DNA from: Caldilineaceae bacterium
GTDB lineage: Bacteria; Chloroflexota; Anaerolineae; Caldilineales; Caldilineaceae
Direction: 5' to 3'
NCBI GenBank assembly: GCA_026989655.1
Contig: JALSIX010000004.1
Coordinates: forward strand, 1 to 34,834
Length of the DNA: 34,834 nt
The notes beneath the pieces are model-generated. The model saw only the letters and a program-made list of their open reading frames with translations, was not told the DNA's origin and made no database searches. The position numbers were made by a program, and so were the translations under genes. Positions 28,900 to 34,834 of this stretch are shown piece by piece. The first letter of the stretch is position 1. Every line of letters starts with the position of its first letter.

Positions 28900-30765
28900 C
28901 CCATCCAGGCGTGCGGCGGCCAGCTCCTCGAAGCGGCCCACGTCCTCCCGGATCAACGCCAGGCTGCTGCGCCAGAAGTCCACGGAGCGGATGTCGATGC
29001 CGAATCGGGCCGCGAGCTCGCCGGTCTCGGCCATCCCTGTGGACGCCAACAGGTCGTCGTAGAGGGCGCGGAACCGCTCTGGGTCCTGGCGATACTGGGC
29101 GTAGAGGCCCAGGGCGAAGAGGAGGCCGAAGAGGTAGGGGTAGTTGTAGAAATGGAGCCCCGGGTGGTAGTAGTGGGGCTTGACGCTCCACATGTAGGGG
29201 TGGAGGAAGCGGCTGTCCAGGCCCTCTCCGTAGGTGGAGCGTTGGGCCTCCAGCATGAGCTGGCAGAGCTCGTCCTGGGTCAACTCGCGCTGGCGCCGTT
29301 TCTCGAACACGGCCTGCTCGAAGAGGAAGCGACTGGTGATGTCCACCACCGTCTGGGTGGCGTCCTGGAGGGCCGATTCCAGGATGAGAAGCTGTTCGGT
29401 GGTGTCGGTCTGGGCCAGGGCGGCCTCGCGCACCAGGGTCTCGCAGAAGGTGCTGGCGGTCTCGGCCAGGACCATGGGCGTCAGGCGCTGGAGGGGCGGC
29501 CGGTGGGCCAGGTTCAGGTTGTGGTAGGCGTGGCCCAGCTCATGGGCCAGGGTGCGGACCGCGTTGTAGCCGGGTTTGAAGTTGACCAGGATCCGGGACT
29601 CGGAGCCCTGCAGGCGCATGCAGAACGCGCCGTCCCGTTTCCCCATCCGGGGCTCCGCGTCGATCCAGCCCTCCGCGAAGGCCCGTTCGGCCAGCCGGCC
29701 CATCTTCGCGGAGAAGGCGTGGAACTGGTGGATGATGAGGGCCGCGGCCTCCTGGAAGGTCCACCGGTGGCTGCTCTGGACCACCGGGGCGAACAGGTCG
29801 AACCAGGCCAACTGCTCCAGCCCCAACAGGCGGGCCTTGATCCGGAGATATCGGCGCATGTCCGGCAGGAACTCCTGGGCCGCGCGGAACATGGCCTCCA
29901 CGCTCTCCGGGTCCACGTTGTTCTGGAAATAGCTGGCCGCCAGGGCCGATGGCCAGTGCCGGCGCTGGATCAGGGTGTTGGCCTCCCCCTTGATGCTGTT
30001 CAGGGCCGCGGCCACCGGCACGGCCACCCTTTCCCACGCGGCCAGCTCCGCGCGGTAGGCCTGTTCCCGGACCGAGCGGTTGGGATGATAGGCCAGGTTG
30101 CGGACCTCGCTCATGGGCAACTGCCGAGGCCCCTCGGGGAGCTCCACCGAGACCTGGAGCTGGGAGGTGAAGTTGTGGTACAGGCGGCTCCAGGCCTGGC
30201 CACCGCTCAGCCGCAGCTCCGCGGCCAGCTCCTCCTGAGAAGGGTCCATCAGGTGTCGGGCCTGGACGTGGGCCCGCCGCAACATATGGGCATGTTCCGC
30301 GGCCACCGACGAGCGCTCCATCAGGGCCTGGACCGGCAGGGTGCCCAGCCAGGCCACCAGGCGGGTCAGCAGTTGGTCCAGGCGGACCAGGTGGGCCTGG
30401 AGCTCGCTGTGGCGCTGCTGGGCCAGGGTGTCGGTGGAGTCCGTGGCGATGAACATGCTCACGTAGGCAGAGAGCTGACCGGCCCGGTCCATGGCCAGGT
30501 TGACCGCCTGGATCGCCTCCTCAAAGGCCTGGACCTGGTCGGAGGAGAGGGCGTTGCCCTGGCCACCGGCCGCGATCCGATGGCGCTCGAAACATGTCTC
30601 CAGATCCTGGATGGCCTGGATGGTCTCCTGAAAGGCCGCCCGGAACTCCAGGGAGTCCAGGCCTGGATAGGGGACCGTGAGATCCCAGCGCGGCAGCCCT
30701 GTGGGCTCTGGGCGCATGGGCGGGGAGGACGCCTTTGTCCGTCGCGGTTCGTCGTGGGGCTTCAT
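28891..30765 (-). CDS. M3 family oligoendopeptidase (PepF-like)
   Basis: This 624-aa zinc metallopeptidase of family M3 has the HELGH motif (H408, E409, H412) and the third ligand E435 in LAETASTF. Members cut short peptides in the cytoplasm. The domain order (helical N-terminal lobe, then catalytic lobe) and length are typical of oligoendopeptidase F-type enzymes, and there is no signal peptide. The ATG at 30765 has GGAG at a normal distance; an in-frame ATG at 30717 is possible. It lies third in the glyA operon, 50 bp after the PhaI-like gene and 33 bp before the RNA methyltransferase-like gene. Confidence 0.93.
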   Translation of the reverse strand: MKPHDEPRRTKASSPPMRPEPTGLPRWDLTVPYPGLDSLEFRAAFQETIQAIQDLETCFERHRIAAGGQGNALSSDQVQAFEEAIQAVNLAMDRAGQLSAYVSMFIATDSTDTLAQQRHSELQAHLVRLDQLLTRLVAWLGTLPVQALMERSSVAAEHAHMLRRAHVQARHLMDPSQEELAAELRLSGGQAWSRLYHNFTSQLQVSVELPEGPRQLPMSEVRNLAYHPNRSVREQAYRAELAAWERVAVPVAAALNSIKGEANTLIQRRHWPSALAASYFQNNVDPESVEAMFRAAQEFLPDMRRYLRIKARLLGLEQLAWFDLFAPVVQSSHRWTFQEAAALIIHQFHAFSAKMGRLAERAFAEGWIDAEPRMGKRDGAFCMRLQGSESRILVNFKPGYNAVRTLAHELGHAYHNLNLAHRPPLQRLTPMVLAETASTFCETLVREAALAQTDTTEQLLILESALQDATQTVVDITSRFLFEQAVFEKRRQRELTQDELCQLMLEAQRSTYGEGLDSRFLHPYMWSVKPHYYHPGLHFYNYPYLFGLLFALGLYAQYRQDPERFRALYDDLLASTGMAETGELAARFGIDIRSVDFWRSSLALIREDVGRFEELAAARLDGQR

Positions 30766-30815
30766 CCAGTCGACTCCGGGGGAAGAGGTGGGATGCGGTC
30801 GCCGAATCCACTATG

Positions 30816-31199
30816 CTATGTGGTCTCCTTCTCCAGGTACAGCCGGCGCAGGCGCTCGATCCGGTCGGCGAGGGCCGCGACCTGGCCCGAGAGGGCGTCG
30901 ATCTCGTCCCGGGTGGGCACCTTCCAGCGCTCCAGCAGGGCCCGGATCTGCCGCTCCAGGAGCGCCTCGGCCGACGGGTTCTGGCCATCCGCCACCGGCA
31001 GCTCCCGGAGCAGACGTCGGGCCTCGTCCGCGGTCAGTTCGCCCCGGCCCACCAGCCGATCCAGGAAGGCCTGGGCCTCGCTCCGGGTGAGGGAGAGGGC
31101 ATCGACGCCGTCCCACAGGACCCGCCGGACCACCGGGTACAGGCGGCCGGCCGGACGATGGCCTGGAGCTCGGTCCACGGCCCGGGCAGGTGCGTCCAT
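30816..31199 (-). CDS. PhaI/phasin-like small helical protein
   Basis: This 127-aa protein resembles polyhydroxyalkanoate granule-associated (PhaI/PhaF, phasin-like) proteins. A short N-terminal part is followed by an amphipathic helical section (FLDRLVGRGELTADEARRLLREL). The conserved RALLERWKVPTRDEIDALSGQVAALADRIERL segment near the C-terminus forms a coiled coil. In some bacteria such proteins bind PHA granules or membranes and regulators. The ATG at 31199 follows GGAGGAGG. No PHA synthase is in the window, so a PHA role is uncertain. It is second in the glyA operon, 32 bp after glyA. Confidence 0.7.
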   Translation of the reverse strand: MDAPARAVDRAPGHRPAGRLYPVVRRVLWDGVDALSLTRSEAQAFLDRLVGRGELTADEARRLLRELPVADGQNPSAEALLERQIRALLERWKVPTRDEIDALSGQVAALADRIERLRRLYLEKETT

Positions 31200-31231
31200 A
31201 GGGCCTCCTCCAAGGGTGGGGCCGGCCTGGA

Positions 31232-32539
31232 CTAGGCCGGCACGGGGAAGGCCTCCACCATCTCCAACACCTCCCCCCGGATCCGCTGTTGCAGGGCCTC
31301 GTCGAAGGGGTTCTTGGCGATGGTCGCGATCCACCGGCCGATCTGGCGGAACTCGGTCTCCTTCATCCCCCGGGTGGTGGCGGCCGGCGTCCCCAGCCGG
31401 ATGCCGCTGGCCACCAGAGGCGGCCGGGGATCGTAGGGGATCATGTTCTTGTTGCAGTGGATGTGGGCCTGGTCCAAGGCCTTCTCCACGACCTTGCCGG
31501 TGATCTCCTCCTGGCCCAGGCTGTTCAGGTCCACCAACAGGAGATGGTTGTCCGTGCCGCCGCTGACCAGACGGAGCCCCTCCTCCTGTAAGGTATCGGC
31601 CAGGGCCTGGGCGTTCTTCAGCACCTGGGCCTGGTACTCCTGGAAGGTGGGCTCCAGGGCCATCTGGAAGCCCACGGCCTTGGCCGCGATCTGGTGCATG
31701 AGAGGGCCGCCCTGGATGCCCGGGAAGACCGCCCGGTCGATGGCCTTGGCCAGCTCCCCGGTGCACAGGATCATCCCCCCCCGAGCACCCCGGAGGGTCT
31801 TGTGGGTGGTGGTGGTGACCACATGGCAGTGGGGAACCGGGTCCGGGTGGAGCCCTGTGGCCACCAGGCCCGCCACGTGGGCCATGTCCATCATCAGATA
31901 GCAGCCCACCCGGTCCGCGATGGCCCGAAGACGGGGGAAGTCGAAGTGGCGGGGATATGCGCTGGCGCCCACCACCAGGAGCTTGGGCCGATGCTGCAGG
32001 GCCAGGGCCTCGATCTCGTCGTAGTCCAGCCGTTCGGTCTCCCGGCTGACCCCGTAGTGGACGAAATGGTAGTAGGCACCGGAACTGTTCAGACGGAACC
32101 CGTGGGTCAGATGGCCGCCGTGGTCCAGCTTCATGGCCAACACGGTATCGCCCGGCTCCAGGAGGGCAAAGTAGACCGCGGCATTGGCCTGGGCGCCGGC
32201 ATGGGGCTGGACGTTCACGTGGTCCGCGCCGAAGAGCTGTTTGGCCCGCTGGATGGCCAGGGTCTCCACCACGTCCACGTGCTCACAGCCGCCGTAGTAA
32301 CGCCGACCGGGGTAGCCCTCCGCATACTTGTTGGTCAGCACGCTGCCGGCCGCGGCCAGGACCTCGGGGAAGACGTAGTTCTCGCTGGCAATGAGCTCGA
32401 TGCCCTCGGACTGGCGGCGCCGTTCCAGCTCGATGGCCTGGTAGATCTGGGGATCCCGGGCCTTCAACAGGGCTCGGGGATCGGGCTGCTCGGTCCAGGG
32501 GGTGAACGGGTGCAGCCGAGAGGAGGAGGGGACGGCCAT
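31232..32539 (-). CDS. glyA: serine hydroxymethyltransferase
   Basis: GlyA (435 aa) interconverts serine and glycine with tetrahydrofolate and supplies one-carbon units. It has the PLP lysine K247 in [14 protein letters not shown]; most family members have RGPRGG, so the proline is replaced by alanine here. [25 protein letters not shown] and MDMAHVAGL are canonical. The ATG at 32539 follows AAGGAG. An N-terminal extension of about 20 residues precedes the core. It is the first gene of a five-gene minus-strand run with its own promoter at 32591-32619. Confidence 0.97.
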   Translation of the reverse strand: MAVPSSSRLHPFTPWTEQPDPRALLKARDPQIYQAIELERRRQSEGIELIASENYVFPEVLAAAGSVLTNKYAEGYPGRRYYGGCEHVDVVETLAIQRAKQLFGADHVNVQPHAGAQANAAVYFALLEPGDTVLAMKLDHGGHLTHGFRLNSSGAYYHFVHYGVSRETERLDYDEIEALALQHRPKLLVVGASAYPRHFDFPRLRAIADRVGCYLMMDMAHVAGLVATGLHPDPVPHCHVVTTTTHKTLRGARGGMILCTGELAKAIDRAVFPGIQGGPLMHQIAAKAVGFQMALEPTFQEYQAQVLKNAQALADTLQEEGLRLVSGGTDNHLLLVDLNSLGQEEITGKVVEKALDQAHIHCNKNMIPYDPRPPLVASGIRLGTPAATTRGMKETEFRQIGRWIATIAKNPFDEALQQRIRGEVLEMVEAFPVPA

Positions 32540-32590
32540 GGATGCACGCTCCTTGTCTGTTCAGGATAAATTCAACGCGCCTCGCGGGGT

Positions 32591-32619
32591 ACGATAGCAC
32601 GAAGGGGACCGTTCGTCAA
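32591..32619 (-). promoter_or_regulatory. promoter of the glyA operon
   Basis: On the minus strand, TTGACG (32614-32619), 17 bp, then TATCGT (32591-32596) with an extended -10 TGC (32597-32599). The leader to the glyA ATG is about 45 nt. Confidence 0.7.
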
Positions 32620-32686
32620 TTCCGCCCCGCGGCATCCTGTGGCATCCCCGTCCTGTGCCCAACCCGAACCTCCAGGGCGTCGAGCC

Positions 32687-32716
32687 TTCGGCATTCCCCA
32701 CGGCCCGTGCTACAAT
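32687..32716 (+). promoter_or_regulatory. promoter of the thioredoxin-fold gene
   Basis: TTCGGC (32687-32692), 18 bp, then TACAAT (32711-32716) with an extended -10 TGC (32708-32710). It is divergent to the glyA promoter. The predicted start near 32722 supports the GTG at 32804 over the ATG at 32639. Confidence 0.55.
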
Positions 32717-32803
32717 GGGCCATGGGGCAGAGACCGCCCCCCAGGAGGCCCTGTCACGGAGGCAGGCCCCAGAGAGACGAGCTGTGGCCAGGAGGGAAGG
32801 ACC

Positions 32804-33496
32804 GTGCCGGATGCCGTGAACGATCCCCCCCGGAGCCCATCCGCCCCGGGTGAGACGCCCATCCCCATGGACGAGCCGGCCATCGCCTTCGGCCAGGGGA
32901 TGGCGTTCAAGGCGTATCTCCGCTCTCTGCCCCCGCAGACCCGGCACTTCATGCGTGGCCGGGCCGCGTGGACCCGGCTGGCCCCAGAGGACCAGGCCTT
33001 CTTCGCGACCTATCCTCTGGAGACCCGGATGGTGATCCTGGTGTCGGACGAGATGCCCGACTCCATGCTGGTGACCCCGGTGATCCACCGCATCGCCCAG
33101 AGCGGCCCCCGGCTGAGCCTCAGCATCGTCTGCGACGACATGGACCTGGTGCCCCTGAACGAGATGCTGGAGGAGATGGACCTGGCCACCGATCTGGAGG
33201 AGGTGGATCTGCCGCTCCTCTTCCTCTTCGACGAGGAGTGGCATCAGGTGGGCACCTGGGGGCCCCGGCCCCGGGCCGCGGAGGAGCGCCTGGAGGCCTG
33301 GATGGCCGCCCACCCGAACTACGCCCATCTCCTCGCCCAGGAGGGGGTGGCGGACTCCACCGAGCTCCATCGACTGATGGCCGAGCTCATCGTCCAGATG
33401 TCCCTCTGGTACAACGACGACCTGACCCAGGCCACCGTGGACGAGCTCCGGGAGCTCCTGGCCGCTCTGGCAGACAACGGGGAAGCCGATGGCTGA
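32804..33496 (+). CDS. thioredoxin-fold family protein lacking active-site cysteines
   Basis: This 230-aa protein matches a thioredoxin-like family whose members usually have a WCGD-type active site. The corresponding segment reads VILVSDEMPDSMLVTPVI, with no cysteine. The rest of the family pattern remains: RIAQSGPRLSLSIVCDDMD, then PLLFLFDEEWHQVGTWGPRP, and helical segments. The only cysteine (in SIVCDD) is outside the active site. It may be a redox-inactive binding or scaffold protein, perhaps with a protective or interaction role. The GTG at 32804 follows AGGAGGGAAGG; an ATG at 32869 is an alternative. A SCO1-type lipoprotein gene lies 140 bp downstream on the same strand. Confidence 0.78.
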   Translation: MPDAVNDPPRSPSAPGETPIPMDEPAIAFGQGMAFKAYLRSLPPQTRHFMRGRAAWTRLAPEDQAFFATYPLETRMVILVSDEMPDSMLVTPVIHRIAQSGPRLSLSIVCDDMDLVPLNEMLEEMDLATDLEEVDLPLLFLFDEEWHQVGTWGPRPRAAEERLEAWMAAHPNYAHLLAQEGVADSTELHRLMAELIVQMSLWYNDDLTQATVDELRELLAALADNGEADG

Positions 33497-33636
33497 ACAG
33501 GCGGCGTGATCCCAGGACAGGCATCCCTCCCGGGCGCTTCCCGGGCCCGCCGCCATGGCCTGATCCCACCACCGCCGCACGCAGGATGGATGGAGGCCCC
33601 GACATTCCCCAACCATCGCAAGGAGTGGAGAAGACC

Positions 33637-34257
33637 GTGAACAGAACGACCCCCCATCGTCCCCTCTTTGGGCTGTTCCCTGTCGTGGCCCTGGTGGCCC
33701 TGTCCCTCCTGGCAGGATGTTCCCGCCATGAGTTCGTGGCCACCCTGTTCGACCAGCCCCGGCCGGCCACGGAGATCCGGGGCACCAACTGGGACGGAGA
33801 ACCCTTCCGACTGTCCGAGCTCCAGGGACGGTATGTCCTGGTCTTCTTCGGCTACGCCTCCTGCCCGGACATCTGCCCCTTCACCCTGGGAGAGCTCTCC
33901 AAGGCCTACAACCGGTTGCTGGCCGAGGACCCAGAGGTGGCCCAGGAGCTGGCCGTGGTCTTCATCACCCTGGACCCGGACCGGGACACGCCGGAACGGC
34001 TGGCCGAGTACGTGCCCCACTTCCACGCGGACTTCTACGGCGTCTACGTGCCGCCGGAGGCCCTGGAGGAGCTCAAGGCCGCCTACGGCATCTACGCGGA
34101 GAAACGGGACGTGAGCGACGTCAGCGCGGCCGGCTATTTCATCGACCACACGGCCACCATCTACCTGATCGACCCCCAGGGACGGGTGAAGGGGCTCTTC
34201 CCGCACGATGTCCCTGCCGAAGATCTGGTGGCCGACCTCTCCTACCTGCTGCGCTGA
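33637..34257 (+). CDS. SCO1/SenC-family copper-binding lipoprotein
   Basis: This 206-aa protein has an N-terminal lipoprotein signal (basic start, hydrophobic core, lipobox LLAGC with C28). A thioredoxin-fold SCO domain follows: CPDIC copper/redox site in YASCPDICPFTL, ITLDPDRDTP, and the third ligand histidine in YFIDHTATIYLID. SCO proteins deliver copper to the CuA site of cytochrome c oxidase or act as thiol reductases. The GTG at 33637 follows AGGAGTGGAG. No oxidase genes lie in the window. It would sit on the outer face of the cytoplasmic membrane. Confidence 0.93.
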   Translation: MNRTTPHRPLFGLFPVVALVALSLLAGCSRHEFVATLFDQPRPATEIRGTNWDGEPFRLSELQGRYVLVFFGYASCPDICPFTLGELSKAYNRLLAEDPEVAQELAVVFITLDPDRDTPERLAEYVPHFHADFYGVYVPPEALEELKAAYGIYAEKRDVSDVSAAGYFIDHTATIYLIDPQGRVKGLFPHDVPAEDLVADLSYLLR

Positions 34258-34308
34258 AGACCGGCCCGACCCCGGACATCGGGCACCGCTTTCCAGGCTC
34301 GGAACCCC

Positions 34309-34834
34309 ATGCACCGGCTCGCCCGCCCGCGCCCCATCCGCCTGCTCGTCCTGGCCCTCCTGGGCCTGGGACTCGGCCTGCCCGTGGACGCCGCGGTGGA
34401 GCTGGCTGAACTCCGGGCCTTCGCCCTCTCGGACCGGGTACGGCTGGAATGGGCGACGGACAGCGAGTACAACGTGGCGGCCTTCCGGGTGGAGATCCGG
34501 GAAGAGACCCGCCCCGAGGCCGAGTACTATCCCCTGGGCCTGGTGCCGGCCCGGGGCAGCCTGGACCAGGGCGCGACCTACTTCTTCGAGATCTCCGCGC
34601 TGGCCCCCGAGGTCAGCTATTGCTTCCGCATCGTCGAGGTCACCACGGACCAGGAGCCCGGGGAGGTGTTCGAGCTCTGCGGCTACGGGATCCGGGTGAC
34701 ACCGACACCGACCGCCACACCGACACCCACGGCCACCCCCACGGCCACGCCCACCGCCACACCGACCCCCACGGCCACCCCCACGGCCACGCCCACCCCT
34801 CTGCCGCCTACCCCCACCCCCACACCCACCTTCC
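34309..34834 (+). CDS. secreted protein with Fn3-like domain and T/P repeat tail (partial)
   Basis: The gene runs off the window end. The start has a Sec-type signal peptide (RLARPRPIRLLVLALLGLG, with a likely cut near DAA). A fibronectin-III-like stretch follows (DRVRLEWATDSEYNVAAFRVE, YFFEISAL, YCFRIVEV). From residue about 131 it is a threonine/proline/alanine repeat (TPTATPTPTATPT type), a common linker in secreted proteins of Chloroflexota. The ATG at 34309 lacks a clear SD. The remainder, probably a cell-wall or extracellular domain, lies outside. Confidence 0.85.
   Translation, partial: MHRLARPRPIRLLVLALLGLGLGLPVDAAVELAELRAFALSDRVRLEWATDSEYNVAAFRVEIREETRPEAEYYPLGLVPARGSLDQGATYFFEISALAPEVSYCFRIVEVTTDQEPGEVFELCGYGIRVTPTPTATPTPTATPTATPTATPTPTATPTATPTPLPPTPTPTPTF
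34714..34797 (+). repeat. 42-bp tandem repeat in the T/P-rich tail
   Basis: Two copies of a 42-bp unit (34714-34755 and 34756-34797) encode 14 residues each of the type TATPTPTATPTATP. The copies differ by one A/C substitution seen by eye. Shorter ACGGCCACCCCC subrepeats lie within each unit. Such repeats can change copy number. Confidence 0.8.

Noticed and set aside
27304-31503. 1,399-codon plus-strand open frame antisense to rlmD-like, M3 and phasin-like genes
   Set aside because: It is the mirror of real minus-strand genes with conserved domains. High GC keeps the opposite frame open; its sequence is Gly/His/Gln/Arg-rich and unlike any family.

Overview
The window is a GC-rich (roughly two-thirds G+C), gene-dense bacterial chromosome segment. 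Most genes have a strong GGAGG-type ribosome binding site. Promoters resemble the sigma-70 consensus and often carry an extended TGn -10. The threonine/proline repeat tail on the secreted protein at the right edge, and the mix of tandem B12-type radical SAM enzymes, a PhaI-like protein and an M3 oligopeptidase, suggest Chloroflexota, perhaps a Caldilinea/Litorilinea relative. This is inference from protein style, not a database match. A perfect parS site beside rpoD, with gyrB nearby, suggests an origin-proximal location. No rRNA, tRNA, CRISPR array or insertion sequence was seen.

Layout, left to right. 1-1370: a possible leftward gene start at the edge, then an orphan OmpR/PhoB response regulator. 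1435-4984 (+): a SufR-like Fe-S-sensing repressor translationally coupled to moaA, then an A-type Fe-S carrier, a DUF2203 protein and a rhodanese. 5062-11316 (+): four consecutive radical SAM genes (three with B12-type N-termini, one MoaA/SPASM-like) followed by two very small genes, a 68-aa soluble protein and a 75-aa membrane mini-protein. With the Fe-S genes upstream this reads as a radical-chemistry island of unknown product. 11359-15996 (-): the arginine operon argC-argB-argD-(SCP2-like)-argA.

The argC leader is the most striking regulatory feature. From a consensus promoter it encodes a short peptide with four consecutive arginine codons. Just after its stop lies a 9-nt segment complementary to the loop region of an intrinsic terminator in front of argC. 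This is the layout of a ribosome-mediated transcription attenuator responding to arginine supply.

16027-19606 (+): a polytopic membrane protein, gyrB and a MazG-type pyrophosphohydrolase, ending at a strong shared terminator. 19641-22157 (-): the primary sigma factor rpoD and, upstream of it, a methyltransferase with a zinc-ribbon tail. Their leader contains a promoter, an intrinsic terminator hairpin beginning at about +3, and the parS site.

22203-26346: thiolase (+), histidine phosphatase (-), acyl-CoA synthetase (-) and a single-domain response regulator (+), with two short convergent overlaps at 3' ends. 26314-32619 (-): a probable operon glyA, PhaI-like protein, M3 oligopeptidase, TrmA/RlmD-like protein lacking its catalytic cysteine, and a GNAT protein. 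32687-34834 (+): a thioredoxin-fold protein lacking active-site cysteines, a SCO1/SenC lipoprotein, and a secreted protein with a T/P repeat tail cut by the window edge.
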